A stretch of DNA of 64,000 bases from Streptomyces sp. NBC_01408 (GTDB lineage: Bacteria > Actinomycetota > Actinomycetes > Streptomycetales > Streptomycetaceae): the NCBI RefSeq assembly GCF_026340255.1, contig NZ_JAPEPJ010000003.1:248001-312000 (forward strand), in the 5' to 3' direction. The notes beneath the pieces are model-generated. The model did not search any database. It saw only the letters and a list, made by a program, of their open reading frames with translations, and was not told the DNA's origin. Shown here in pieces: positions 55,278-64,000 of the stretch; positions within the stretch are counted from its first letter, which is position 1; every line of letters starts with the position of its first letter. Both the position numbers and the translations under genes were made by a program.

Positions 55278-57080
55278 TCACCGGGGGCGCGGTGAGACGC
55301 GGGGCATGAGGCTGATCCCCGGATTGCAGTCCCCGAAGACCACACGGCGGCCGCCGGGAGCGGCCTCCACCAGGATGAGCCCGGTCGGGGGCAGAGCCTG
55401 CAGCTGCGTGGGGTCGACCGTGAACTCGTACAGCCGGGAGGAGGTCTCGCCGGTTGTCGTGGACGTGGCGGTCGACGTGTTGACGCTCTCCTGCCAGCTG
55501 CGTGACAACGAGGTGCCGTGCGTGTTCGAACCGTCCACACCGCTGGTGCGGGTGGAGGACTCTCCGATCTGTTCGCCGTAGCTGCCGCCGCGTCCGGTCG
55601 TGAACGTCTCGCCCGTCTGCCTGGTCAGCTGGTTGACGACGAACGTGTGCTGTCGCCCGATGAACTCGGCGGCGGCCTTCGCCTCCTCACCGTTGCCCAT
55701 CCGCATGAACAGGGTCGCGCTGCCCGAGCCGCCCGCGAGGTGCAGACTCCCGTCCCGGAAGTGCTCCAGGAGCAGGACGAGGCGGACGCCCGCGGTCCGG
55801 GCGTGCCGGGCCAGCGCTTCGAGGGCGTCCCGGCCCAGATGGTCGGCGCCGGCGACGACCAGGGTGCCCGTGGCGGGCGGGAAGGCGCGGGTGCGCAGCG
55901 CGTGGAGCAGCCGGAAGAAGAGGACGCGGTCGGCGAGGTCCTTGCGGCGGGGGCCGAGGCCGTCGGTGGCGAGCACCGTGAGGGTTCCCGGCCTCCACCA
56001 TCCGACGGCCGGCCGGTCGCCGGGTGGGCTCTGCGCGTCCCCTGCGGGTCCGGCGATGGAGTCCAACTGGTCTTTCACGTAGTGCAGTTCGTTCTGCCGG
56101 CGTTCGCCCCGGCCGACGGAGTCGACGGCCTCGGTGAGGCGGGCGACCTCGTGGGGAGCCAGCGGGCCGGATCCATCGGGAGCCGGGTCGTACAGGCGCA
56201 GCAGTACGGACAGCCCGGCGGCGAGGCGGCCGTAGGTGAGCGGGGCGTCGAGCCGCCGGGCGACGGCGCGGATGACGGTCGCGTCGACGCTGTGCAGATC
56301 CGTGTCGGTCCCGGGCGGCCGCATGGTGGCGAGCGCCCCGGCGAGGGATTCGGCGAGTTCCTCGGGGTCGGACTCGGCACCGAGATCGGTGCCGAGCGAG
56401 GCCGCGGGAAACGGAACGTGCTCCACGGCCACCCCTCGCCGCGCGGCGAGGTCCGCCAGCTCCAGGGCGACGGTCTGCTCGGTCATGTCGACCACGAGGA
56501 GCGCCTGCCCGGCGGCGAGCACCGGACCCCCCGCGACGGCCAGCAGGCCGGCCCAGCCGTCGCCGGTGCCGCCGACCACGTCGATCCGGTCGGGGCCGGA
56601 GGTGAGGGCGAGCGGGAACCAGGTGTCCGCCGCCGCCGACCGGCGCAGCTGCGCCTGCGCGTCCTCGTACAGCATCCGCTGCCAGGCGGCGACCCGCTGC
56701 TGGTGCGCCGCCCACAGGCGCCCGCGCTCCTCGGCGGCCCGGCGCTGGGCGGCGGCCTGCTCGCGGTTCGGGTTGGTGACGGACACGACGACGATGAACA
56801 CGGCGGCCAGGATGAGGGACAGGAAGCCGACCGTGATCATCCCGAGGACGACGATGGCGAACACCACCCCCACGATCTGACCCGCGGTCAACCGCAGTGA
56901 TCTCCGCTCCTCCAGACGGGCCAGCTCGGGAAAGTACGGCTCGACCCACACGGGCGGATTCGCCGCATCAGGATGCGCCACCACCCCGGCCGGCACCACG
57001 AACTCCCAACCCCACCGCTCCCCGCCCCCGAAAACCCCCTCCGCCAGGCCACTCCCACCCTGACGCTCCCCACCACTCAC
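55278..57080 (-). CDS. Membrane-anchored HerA/TraD-like protein with degenerate P-loop (paralogue 1)
   Basis: This 600-residue protein has a hydrophobic hairpin at residues 65-101 (two membrane helices), a coiled, charged segment, then a RecA-like region. Its Walker A position reads GGTGDGWAGLL (about 169-179), with Trp-Ala in place of Lys-Ser/Thr, so ATP hydrolysis is unlikely. LVVAGADHLGRDALEAL occupies the Walker B position. The C-terminal part (FMRMGNGEEAKAAAEFIGRQHTFVVNQLTRQTGETFT, a Ser/Thr-rich stretch, then YEFTVDPTQLQALPPTGLILVE) resembles the ends of type IV coupling-protein-like ATPases. A near copy lies at 62584. GTG at 57080 is chosen because aaggag precedes it by five bases. It is the last gene of the operon. 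Confidence 0.75.
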   Translation of the reverse strand: MSGGERQGGSGLAEGVFGGGERWGWEFVVPAGVVAHPDAANPPVWVEPYFPELARLEERRSLRLTAGQIVGVVFAIVVLGMITVGFLSLILAAVFIVVVSVTNPNREQAAAQRRAAEERGRLWAAHQQRVAAWQRMLYEDAQAQLRRSAAADTWFPLALTSGPDRIDVVGGTGDGWAGLLAVAGGPVLAAGQALLVVDMTEQTVALELADLAARRGVAVEHVPFPAASLGTDLGAESDPEELAESLAGALATMRPPGTDTDLHSVDATVIRAVARRLDAPLTYGRLAAGLSVLLRLYDPAPDGSGPLAPHEVARLTEAVDSVGRGERRQNELHYVKDQLDSIAGPAGDAQSPPGDRPAVGWWRPGTLTVLATDGLGPRRKDLADRVLFFRLLHALRTRAFPPATGTLVVAGADHLGRDALEALARHARTAGVRLVLLLEHFRDGSLHLAGGSGSATLFMRMGNGEEAKAAAEFIGRQHTFVVNQLTRQTGETFTTGRGGSYGEQIGESSTRTSGVDGSNTHGTSLSRSWQESVNTSTATSTTTGETSSRLYEFTVDPTQLQALPPTGLILVEAAPGGRRVVFGDCNPGISLMPRVSPRPR

Positions 57081-57153
57081 GTCTGCTCCTTCTGACCACA
57101 AGGCATTCCGTTCGACTGCCTGCATATTTCAGTCGGCGAGGCCGGAACGAAAC

Positions 57154-57711
57154 TCAGCCCTGGGCGGCCTGCCTTTTGAGGAGCTTGCCCCGGATTTGCC
57201 CCGCACGCGAGTAACGCCCGAACGCCTCCTCATTCAATTGCCTGGCCCCGGATTCCCGGAAAGCCATCCGAACCACGTCATTCAGGAGAAAATCGGGGCG
57301 GGCCCTCGTGATGTCGTCGAGGAGACTGCGCAGGAAGCGACCGGCAGATCCCACCAGATCGACGAACGAGCACTCCCCCTCCAGCCCGCTTCGAAGATCG
57401 GCCACCCGCGCCGTCTCACCGATCAGCTGCAGGCGGACCTTCGGACCGCCCTCCGCGTCGAACTCAATGACGCCATCGGCCGCCAGAATATTTACCGCGT
57501 AACGAAGAGCCAATGCGAAGTCGAGCAGCGGGGTGTTCTTATAAGCCCAAGTCACACCACCGATCTGAAGGTCGACCGATCCGAGGAACCACCGCTCACG
57601 AACGACCCACTCTTCTGCGTTCAGAATCGCCAACTGGTCACCCAGGCGCGAAGGGGAACCCTCTTCGCCCCCTTCGCCAAGCAGGTAAGAAATTACAACG
57701 GATTCACTCAT
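57154..57711 (-). CDS. Probable immunity protein
   Basis: A 185-residue soluble protein with an alternating beta and helical profile (VDLQIGGVTWAYKNTPLLDFALALRYAVNIL, IEFDAEGGPKVRLQLIG) and no recognised catalytic motif. Its ATG is two bases from the stop of the acidic toxin-like gene. The DNA here is much lower in GC (about 53-55 percent in places) than the flanks, and the codons use A/T-ending triplets that are rare elsewhere in the window. Small genes right behind a variable toxin tip are usually immunity genes; that is inference from layout. Confidence 0.6.
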   Translation of the reverse strand: MSESVVISYLLGEGGEEGSPSRLGDQLAILNAEEWVVRERWFLGSVDLQIGGVTWAYKNTPLLDFALALRYAVNILAADGVIEFDAEGGPKVRLQLIGETARVADLRSGLEGECSFVDLVGSAGRFLRSLLDDITRARPDFLLNDVVRMAFRESGARQLNEEAFGRYSRAGQIRGKLLKRQAAQG

Positions 57712-57713
57712 GA

Positions 57714-59570
57714 CTATTCAGCTCCATGAACCGGGTTCCAGGGATAAGTGTCTCGAACACTTCGGTCGTCATTCAGAATGACCTCCACGTGATCGAGTTG
57801 ATAGTTTCCATGACCCACGCCAGCGCGGCCGATATACCCATCCTCACCAACGGATTCCGGCATTTCGGCCCGATGGATGGTACCCGTTCTGCCCAACGTA
57901 TTGGGGATTCCTTGCGGGTCCTGCTCCAGAGTCAACCCAACGACCTCATTCAAGCCCTCGCGAGGAATCGTAAAGTAGGACTTGTCCGGGAATTCTTCCG
58001 CCCCCGGCAGGAAGTGCCGACCTTCGATGTAATCGCGCTGCTCCGGATGGAGAGTGTAATCCGCCGCACTTTCGTCATCGGCCGTTTCGGCATCCTCACC
58101 CTCCGAATCGTCCGGTGCACCGTCACCTTCGGCCATGGTCTCGTCATCGACTTCGGTCCCCCCGTCGATCGGATCGCCGGAGTCCGGCGGCTGTTCGCCG
58201 TCTGCCCGGCTCTCAGCGCGAGCGTCCTCCTCTCCGGCAACCTCGACGTCCGAGACGAGGTCGGACGTGAAGCCCTGCGAGACCTCGTCCGCTGCGTCGG
58301 CCACGTGCTCGGCGAGGGCCACGGCGGCGCCGGCCACGGCCGCTGTGGCCTTGACCGCGCCTTCGGCCACGGTGACCGCGGCCTGGGCCACTTCGGTACT
58401 GGGGTCCGGCTGGTCTCCGGTCTCCGCGGCCTGCTCCTCGGGCGTGCTGTCAGTGCCCGTCGGGTCGTCGCGCTCGGCACGGTCCGCTTCGGGTGACGTC
58501 CCGGAGTCGGGCGGGGGCGTCTCCTGCGCAGCCGTGTCCTGAGCCTCGTCGGGCTCGGCACGGTCGTGCTCGGCCCCGGAAGCGGCCTCGGGGCGCGGCT
58601 CCCGTTCGGGGTCGGGTCGGAGTTCCCGTTCCCGTTCGAGTTCCCCTTCAGGTTCGGGGTCTTGTTCCGCGGCGGGCTCCGGCTCGGCTTCGGATTCCGG
58701 TCCGGCGTCCGCGTCCCGCTCCCGCTCGGGCTCGGATACGGGCTCCGGTTCGGACTCGGCTTCGGGCTCGGGTTCGCGCTCCGGCTCCGGCTCCGCCTCG
58801 GCCACGGGTTCTGCCTCCGGAGCCGGTTCGGTGTCGGGCTCGGCCTCCGATTCCGGCTCAGGTTTGCGCTCCGGTTCGGGCTCACGTTCCGACTCAGGCT
58901 CGGGATCCGGTTCTTCTTCGGGCTCCGGTTCCGCCTCGGGCTCCGGCTCGGGTTCCGGCTCCGGCTCCGGCTCGGGTTCTGGCTCCGGTTCGGGCTCGGG
59001 TTCCGGTTCTGGTTCGGGCTCAGGTTCCGGCTCGGGCTCTGACTCCTGTTTCTGGGGCTCGGGCTGTTCCGGGGCTTGTTCTTCGGGAGTCGGCTCTTCC
59101 GGTGGAGGGTCGGTCGACTCCTCGGAGGGGGTGTCGGGCTGGTGGCGGGCCGGGGTGTCCGTTGCCGGGGTTTCGGGCGCGGTCGGGTCCTGGGGAGCTG
59201 CGGGCGCGGGCGGCTCCGGGTCGTACGGGTCCGGGGTGTCGCCCTCCCGGGGTGCGTCCAGGGGCGGAGGCTCGTCCGGGACGTGGTCGCCGTCCCGGGG
59301 CTGTTCGGCCGTGGGCTGGAGCGAGGTGTCCGCCTCGCGGGCGGGCTCGGGCGTGGGGGTGTCGTCCTCCGGTTCGGCCTCCGGTGTCTGGTCGTCGGCG
59401 TCCGCCGCCCCGGAGCCGCTCCCGGAATCCGACCCGGAGTCCGACCCGGAACCCGCCCCGGCCGGCGTCTCCGGTTCGTCCCCGTCCCGCGGCGCGTGCG
59501 CGTCCGCCGGCGGCTCCGGGGGCGGAGGGGGCGGTGGCGGGGCGTCGGTCGTGCCGCCGATCTCGCTCAT
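57714..59570 (-). CDS. Glu/Pro-rich protein with C-terminal toxin-like domain
   Basis: A 618-residue, extremely acidic protein with no signal peptide. Residues 1-30 carry a Pro run, residues 175-233 are an almost pure Glu-Pro repeat, and further Glu/Pro/Ala/Asp-rich sequence runs to about 390. An Ala/Val-rich helical segment ([37 protein letters not shown]) follows at about 393-433. After another acidic spacer, a compact domain of about 115 residues (503-618) has [24 protein letters not shown] and [36 protein letters not shown], with a conserved-looking His/Asp/Glu cluster. The layout of long linker, distinct tip and small downstream gene is that of a polymorphic toxin. The tip's activity is not recognised. 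ATG overlaps the ATPase stop. Confidence 0.65.
   Translation of the reverse strand: MSEIGGTTDAPPPPPPPPEPPADAHAPRDGDEPETPAGAGSGSDSGSDSGSGSGAADADDQTPEAEPEDDTPTPEPAREADTSLQPTAEQPRDGDHVPDEPPPLDAPREGDTPDPYDPEPPAPAAPQDPTAPETPATDTPARHQPDTPSEESTDPPPEEPTPEEQAPEQPEPQKQESEPEPEPEPEPEPEPEPEPEPEPEPEPEPEPEPEPEAEPEPEEEPDPEPESEREPEPERKPEPESEAEPDTEPAPEAEPVAEAEPEPEREPEPEAESEPEPVSEPERERDADAGPESEAEPEPAAEQDPEPEGELERERELRPDPEREPRPEAASGAEHDRAEPDEAQDTAAQETPPPDSGTSPEADRAERDDPTGTDSTPEEQAAETGDQPDPSTEVAQAAVTVAEGAVKATAAVAGAAVALAEHVADAADEVSQGFTSDLVSDVEVAGEEDARAESRADGEQPPDSGDPIDGGTEVDDETMAEGDGAPDDSEGEDAETADDESAADYTLHPEQRDYIEGRHFLPGAEEFPDKSYFTIPREGLNEVVGLTLEQDPQGIPNTLGRTGTIHRAEMPESVGEDGYIGRAGVGHGNYQLDHVEVILNDDRSVRDTYPWNPVHGAE
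58850..59045. repeat. Glu-Pro coding hexanucleotide repeat
   Basis: Runs of ggctcg/ggttcc-type hexamers encode (Glu-Pro)n on the minus strand. On the plus strand the same DNA reads as Gly-Ser repeats in a long open frame, which is a shadow. Slippage here would change linker length in steps of whole codon pairs. Confidence 0.85.
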
Positions 59571-62500
59571 GGACGGGTCCCCTTCTCCCGGGCGCATTCC
59601 AGCGCCACCCGTACCGCCGTCTCCGCCACCACCGACCGCAGCCGCGACCCCGCCTCGCAGGCCATCGCGAAGGCCCGCGTGACGTGTTCCTCCGTCGTAC
59701 CGCCCGTCACCGCCGCCACCGCGTCCCGCAGCCCGCTGCGGTTCACGTCGCCGATCCGGGCATGGACCCGTTCCTGCCGGTACCCCGGTAGGGCGTGGAC
59801 CTGGAGGCGGTGGTCCGCCCCCGACGTCCCGGTCAGGACCAGTCCCCGGGAGGCCCATTGCGCCTGGTGGTCCGGGTAGGCGTGCGGACCGTCCGGAGCG
59901 GACGTCCTGGTCTGGTGGATGACGCGGATGACGTCCCGGAAGCGGTAGTTCGCGTACGTGTAGCGGCGCGGGTCCCCGGCCGGCGGGTCGGTGCCCAGCA
60001 GCTCGGCGCAGAGCACGGCGTGCAGCCGCCGCGCGAAGTCGCCCGGGTCCACCTCGTCGCGCATCAGGGATTCGCGGGCGGCCACCGCCCGTTCCACCGC
60101 GTACACGAGGGTGCATTCCAGGTCACGCGGCGGGAGTGCCGTCAACGCGGTCCGGACCGGGTCGGACGGGCCCGGCGCGTCCTTGCCCATCGCCTGGGCC
60201 GAGGCCGCCACGTCCGTCCAGATCAGCTGGAGGGGCTCCACGGAGCGGTGGTGGGAGTCGTTCATCGTGCGCAGGGTGCACGGTTCGAGGCGGCAGGAGG
60301 TCCCGCACAGGGGGCTGCGGCTGCCCAGCAGGGGCGGCTCGGCCGACGCGTCCTCGGCGCTCTCGTCGTGCTCCCCGTGCGGGATGGCCGTCAGGACGGG
60401 CCGGTCCATGCCGTCGGCGGCGACGGCGGCCCGTCCGGGTGGCAGGGCGACGACGTTCTCGCTCTGCTCGGGCTGGAGGTTCATCGTCGCGCCGACGGCC
60501 CGGCGGTCGTCCTCTGCGGGCAGCCGGTGCATGATCTTCAGCGCACTGTTCTTGATCACGTCGGGCAGGATCTTGCTGGGGATCTGCTCGACGATGACGA
60601 CGCCCTCGCCGTACGCGCGGATCTCCGCGAGCAACGAGGCGAAGAGCTCGACGGCAGCGGCCGCGGGTCCGTCCTCGACGTTCTTCAGGAGCCGGTGCGC
60701 CTCCTCCACCACCAGGACGTGGCGCAGCGGGACTCCGCCGGCGCCGTGGTGCACCCTCAGGTGTTCGACCAGGCGGATGAGCACGGCGCCGATGAGGAAG
60801 GCCTTGTCCTGGTCGTTCGTGATCGTTTCCAGTTCGAGGACCACGTTCCCGGCGAGCAGCCCGGCGATGTCCAGGGGATGGCCCCCCTCGAAGAACCGTC
60901 CCGGCGCGCCCTCCCGCAGCGAACCCATCCGGACGTCGACGAAGCCCCGTACGTCCGCGGTGACCTCCTTGCCGTACCCGATCATCTCGACGACCTGCCG
61001 GGCGGTGGCCTGGAGTTCGCCCAGGGTCGGGTAGCGGGCCGTCCGGGGCTCGTCCGGCTCGCTCAGGAGGTACTTCGGCTTGTGGGCCGGGCGCGGTTCG
61101 CCGGTGACGAGGTCCCATCCCGCGGCCGTGTAGCACTGGGACAGGGCCCGCGACAGCACCTGCGGAAAGGGCTCGTGCCCCTCGAACGCCGCGAGGAAGA
61201 GGGCCCGTACCAGGTCCACGTGGCTCTGTAGCGGAAAGCCCGGCTCCGGCTCCAGCGGGTTGAGCGAGGCGGGGGCCACGTCCACGTCCCCGGGTCGGAT
61301 CACGGTGACGCGCCGGGCGCGCTCGGGTCCCCGTCCCGCGGCGAGGCGGCCGGCGATGCGCGCGTACTCGGCCTTCGCCGGCTCGACCGCCAGCCAGGGG
61401 ATCGGCCGCTCGTGCGTGGACAGGGCGGTGAGCAGGCTGCGCACCGTCTGGGACTTGCCGGAGCCGGTCGCCCCGCAGACGAAGGCGTGCCGGTTGAGGG
61501 TGGAGCGGGAGACGTGGAGCCGGTCGGCGGGCATGAGGGCCTCGTCGAGGATGTCCCCGATGAGGAAGCTCTCGGTGTCGTGTCCCGTGTCGTCGGAGGT
61601 GACGTCGAACCGGTTCGGGGCCACCGTCCGGATTCCCGGGAGTTCCCTCGCGGGCGGCCGGGCCAGCGCCGCGACCAGTTCGGCGGGGGCGACGAAGGGC
61701 ACGCTGCCCGGCGGCCCGGCAGCGTCGGCCGGTTGCGGCGTGACGACGGTCAGCGCCTCGGCGAGGGGTACCGGATGCCGCGCCGGTACGAGCACGTACG
61801 GCAGGTCGTCGAGGTCGCCCGCACCGCACAGCAGGGCTGCCGAGGCGAGCGCCGACTCGGGCCGCTCGGCGCCGACCAGGACGCGCACGTTCCACACCCC
61901 GGTGGCGAGGGCGCGGGTCAGCTCGCGGTAGCGGGCCTCGGCCCGGTCGGCCGCCACCCGGTCGGCGGCGGAGTTCTCGCGCTGGCGCAGCCGGGGCAGC
62001 TGGACGGCGAGTGCGGCGCGTTCCTGTTCCAGTCGCCCGTACGGGACGGGCTCGGCCAGGACGAGCCAGGCGAAGGCGTCCGGGAGGTGGGCGACGGCGT
62101 CGTCGAACGAGCCGCGGCGTTCGCTGGGCAGGGCGCGCTCGTCGTCGCCCAGGCGCAGGGCGTCGTGGGCGCCCGGGCAGGGGATCCAGAACGGCAGCCG
62201 TTCCAGCAGTGCGACCGTCTCGCCCGCCGGGACGTCCCGGGCGATGGACCCGGGAGGGTAGCGCAGAGGGCGTTCCGTGCCGGCCGCGGCGGGCTCGTCG
62301 CCCGCGGGCGGGAAGGAGGGCGATCCGCCCACCAGGAAGTGCAGCGGCCGGTGCCGGCCCGGGCGCACCCATGCCGCGGCCAGGCCCGTCGGGCGGTCCG
62401 TCACGGGAGCGGAGAGCCCGGAGAGCACGGCGTGGGCCGCCGTGACGGCGGCGGTGAGCTGGGCGGCCGTACGGTCCTCCGTACGCGGGTCCTCGGGCCG

Positions 62501-62587
62501 CCGGGGCACGGTGATCAGGCGGTGGAAGCGGTACGCGCCGAGTCCGGCGGCCAGGCCCGTGTCCCTGGACCCGGCACCGGGAGTCAC
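59567..62587 (-). CDS. HerA/VirB4-type ATPase (DUF87-like)
   Basis: This 1006-residue ATPase has Walker A in [21 protein letters not shown] (about residues 368-380) followed by [18 protein letters not shown], and Walker B in [18 protein letters not shown] near residue 624. The sensor-type segment is [32 protein letters not shown]. These are the marks of HerA-FtsK superfamily pumps that move DNA or protein. The N-terminal 340 residues and the C-terminal 270 residues (with [13 protein letters not shown], a possible Cys cluster) are not recognised. GTG start and stop both overlap neighbours (GTGA, ATGA), so the operon is tightly coupled. It is the only member with an intact P-loop, hence the presumed motor. 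Confidence 0.85.
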   Translation of the reverse strand: MTPGAGSRDTGLAAGLGAYRFHRLITVPRRPEDPRTEDRTAAQLTAAVTAAHAVLSGLSAPVTDRPTGLAAAWVRPGRHRPLHFLVGGSPSFPPAGDEPAAAGTERPLRYPPGSIARDVPAGETVALLERLPFWIPCPGAHDALRLGDDERALPSERRGSFDDAVAHLPDAFAWLVLAEPVPYGRLEQERAALAVQLPRLRQRENSAADRVAADRAEARYRELTRALATGVWNVRVLVGAERPESALASAALLCGAGDLDDLPYVLVPARHPVPLAEALTVVTPQPADAAGPPGSVPFVAPAELVAALARPPARELPGIRTVAPNRFDVTSDDTGHDTESFLIGDILDEALMPADRLHVSRSTLNRHAFVCGATGSGKSQTVRSLLTALSTHERPIPWLAVEPAKAEYARIAGRLAAGRGPERARRVTVIRPGDVDVAPASLNPLEPEPGFPLQSHVDLVRALFLAAFEGHEPFPQVLSRALSQCYTAAGWDLVTGEPRPAHKPKYLLSEPDEPRTARYPTLGELQATARQVVEMIGYGKEVTADVRGFVDVRMGSLREGAPGRFFEGGHPLDIAGLLAGNVVLELETITNDQDKAFLIGAVLIRLVEHLRVHHGAGGVPLRHVLVVEEAHRLLKNVEDGPAAAAVELFASLLAEIRAYGEGVVIVEQIPSKILPDVIKNSALKIMHRLPAEDDRRAVGATMNLQPEQSENVVALPPGRAAVAADGMDRPVLTAIPHGEHDESAEDASAEPPLLGSRSPLCGTSCRLEPCTLRTMNDSHHRSVEPLQLIWTDVAASAQAMGKDAPGPSDPVRTALTALPPRDLECTLVYAVERAVAARESLMRDEVDPGDFARRLHAVLCAELLGTDPPAGDPRRYTYANYRFRDVIRVIHQTRTSAPDGPHAYPDHQAQWASRGLVLTGTSGADHRLQVHALPGYRQERVHARIGDVNRSGLRDAVAAVTGGTTEEHVTRAFAMACEAGSRLRSVVAETAVRVALECAREKGTRP

Positions 62588-64000
62588 GTCAGGCTCGCGC
62601 GGGGGCGGGCGGAGAGCCGGGGCAGGAAGTTGATGCCGGGATTGCAGTCCCCGAACACGACGCGCCGGCCGCCCGGCCCGGTTTCGACGAGGACCAGGCC
62701 GGTCGCCGGGAGGGCCTGGAGCTGGGTGGGCTCGATCGCGAACTCGTAGACCCGGCTGAGGTTCTCGCCGGTCGTCGTCGACCGGGCGGTCGAGGTGTTG
62801 GTCGAGTCCTGCCAGCTGCGCGAGAGGGAGGTCGAGAAGGAGCTGGAGCTCCCCCAGTTGCTGCCGGACATGCCGCCGCCCCGGTTGGAGCCGTCCGTGT
62901 CGGAGACGCCCCGCTGGACGCCGTAGCTGCTGCCGCGGCCCTCGGTGAGGGTCTCCCCGATCTGCCGGGTCAGCTGGTTCACCAGGAACTTGTGCTCCTG
63001 CCCGATGAACTGCGCGGCCGCCTTGGCCTCCTCGCCGTTGCCCATGCGCATGAAGACCGTCGCGCTGTCCGATCCGCCGGCGACCTGGACCGTGCCCTCC
63101 CTCAGGTGTTCGAGCAGGAACACCAGCCTGACGCCGGCCGTGCGTGCCTCGCGCGCCATCGATTCCAGGGCGTCGCGTCCGAGATGGTCGGCTCCGGCGA
63201 CGACGAGCGTCCCCGATCCGTGCGGTATGGCGCGGGTGCGCAGGGCGTGGACCAGCCGGAAGAACACGAAGCGGTCCGTGAGGTCCTTGCGGCGGCGCAC
63301 GGAGTCTTCAGTCGTGACGATCGTCAGTCCGGCGGGCCGCCACCAGTCCGCGGCGCGGCCGTCGGGGACGGCGGCCTCCTGCCCCCTCGGCGTGAGCAGT
63401 TCCGTCTGGGCCCGGACGTAGCGCAGTTCGTTCTGGACGCGCTCGCCCTGGCCCAGGAGGTCCACCGCCCGGGTGATCGATTCGACCTCGGCGGGGCTGA
63501 GCGGGCCGGCGGCGTCCGGGGCGGGGTCGTAGACGCGGAGCAGGACGCGCAGGCCGGCGGCGAGGCGGGTGAAGGTGACCGGTCCTTCGAGCAGTTCCGC
63601 GACGGTCTGCACGACGTCCACGTCGATGGTGTGGAGGTCCACGTCCGCGCCGGGCGGGCGCATGGTGCCCAGCGCTTCGGCCATGGCCTCGGCCAGCTCC
63701 TCGGGAGTGAACTCCGCGCTGAGATCGGCGTCGAGCAGGGCTCCGGGCATGGGTACGTGGGCGACGGCGATGTCGCGGCGCGCTGCGAGGCCGGCGAGTT
63801 CGAGGGCGACGGCCTGCTGGGTGAGGTCCAGGACGACGAGCGGCCCGCCACCGCCGAGGAGCGGCCCGCCGACCGTGGCGAGCAGGCTCGCCCAGCCATT
63901 GCCCGTGCCCCCGAACACGTCGATGCGACTGGGACCGGACGTGAGGGAGAGCGGGAACCAGGTGTCCAGCGTCTGGTTGTGCCGCAGGTGCTCCGCGCGG
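62584..64000 (-). CDS. Membrane-type HerA/TraD-like protein with degenerate P-loop (paralogue 2), partial
   Basis: The frame runs off the right edge; about 471 C-terminal residues are seen. It aligns along its length with the protein at 55278-57080: GGTGNGWASLL again has Trp-Ala at the Walker A Lys-Ser position, LVVAGADHLGRDALESM sits at Walker B, and FMRMGNGEEAKAAAQFIGQEHKFLVNQLTRQIGETLT and YEFAIEPTQLQALPATGLVLVE are shared. The Ser/Gly-rich insert before the end differs in sequence. The membrane helices expected from the paralogue would lie beyond the window. Its stop overlaps the start of the HerA-type ATPase gene. Confidence 0.75.
   Translation of the reverse strand, partial: RAEHLRHNQTLDTWFPLSLTSGPSRIDVFGGTGNGWASLLATVGGPLLGGGGPLVVLDLTQQAVALELAGLAARRDIAVAHVPMPGALLDADLSAEFTPEELAEAMAEALGTMRPPGADVDLHTIDVDVVQTVAELLEGPVTFTRLAAGLRVLLRVYDPAPDAAGPLSPAEVESITRAVDLLGQGERVQNELRYVRAQTELLTPRGQEAAVPDGRAADWWRPAGLTIVTTEDSVRRRKDLTDRFVFFRLVHALRTRAIPHGSGTLVVAGADHLGRDALESMAREARTAGVRLVFLLEHLREGTVQVAGGSDSATVFMRMGNGEEAKAAAQFIGQEHKFLVNQLTRQIGETLTEGRGSSYGVQRGVSDTDGSNRGGGMSGSNWGSSSSFSTSLSRSWQDSTNTSTARSTTTGENLSRVYEFAIEPTQLQALPATGLVLVETGPGGRRVVFGDCNPGINFLPRLSARPRASLT

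Noticed and set aside
58831..59682. Long plus-strand frame coding for Gly-Ser repeats opposite the Glu-Pro protein
   Set aside because: It is the complement of the Glu-Pro coding repeats; it has no start signal, and the minus-strand frame has coupled neighbours.

Overview
The window is GC-rich (about 70 percent or more) actinobacterial chromosome, almost certainly Streptomyces. The evidence is the third-position GC bias, frequent GTG starts, ATGA/GTGA operon overlaps, a TTA codon in a peptide-natural-product gene, and family content that includes a HTH-MurA fusion, Pnkp/Hen1 RNA repair, Scabin/ScARP-type ADP-ribosyltransferase, DHA2 exporter and PaaX regulator. No rRNA, tRNA or CRISPR array was seen. 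All functions below are inferred from the sequence and from general knowledge of the families.

Layout. 1-2.2 kb: end of a transglutaminase-like gene, then a haloalkane dehalogenase divergent from a MarR regulator with a palindromic operator between them. 2.2-3.9 kb: a MurA-like enzyme fused to a HTH domain, with a strong hairpin behind it. 4-5 kb: a lower-GC stretch with small uncertain genes, one of PASTA type. 5-10.1 kb: a RiPP cluster with a XRE/TPR regulator, two small conserved-looking proteins, a radical SAM/SPASM maturase (AmcB type) with a TTA codon, a precursor (AmcA type) with eight aromatic-X-Asn motifs, an attenuator hairpin, a pentapeptide-repeat protein and an unassigned enzyme with a HxD motif. 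10.4-14 kb: P450, a hypothetical gene and a DHA2 exporter.

14-37.4 kb reads as one collagen and hydroxyproline utilisation island. It holds a S9 prolyl-type peptidase, an oligopeptide ABC transporter, a GntR regulator, a pyrroline-carboxylate reductase-like protein, two proline-racemase-family enzymes, a DapA-family deaminase, a three-part D-hydroxyproline dehydrogenase, a secreted M9 collagenase and a Xaa-Pro aminopeptidase. Six promoter-proximal sites fit GTGNNATNNYAC. Two of them lie in an identical 31-bp promoter block, in front of the transporter and in front of the collagenase. A TnpB element sits exactly between the two racemase-family genes, and a decayed relative sits one gene further down the same operon. 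A secreted ADP-ribosyltransferase and a small truncated gene lie between the transporter and the GntR gene.

37.4-39.5 kb: LysR, SDR and tautomerase. 39.5-47.7 kb: a probable 2-aminobenzoate (anthranilate) CoA-hybrid catabolic cluster: RidA, acyl-CoA dehydrogenase, aryl-CoA ligase, PaaX, a monooxygenase/OYE fusion and enoyl-CoA hydratase, with a GNAT protein inserted. 47.8-50.2 kb: ornithine carbamoyltransferase and arginine deiminase. 50.2-55.2 kb: a small secreted protein, then Pnkp and Hen1.

55.3-64 kb is an operon on the minus strand that I cannot match to a described system. An active HerA/VirB4-type ATPase is flanked by two paralogous membrane proteins with degenerate P-loops. Between them are a very acidic, Glu-Pro-rich protein with a distinct C-terminal domain and a small partner gene. 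The C-terminal tip and the partner gene are visibly lower in GC. This is best read as a polymorphic toxin/immunity pair with a dedicated delivery ATPase. The operon continues beyond the right edge.
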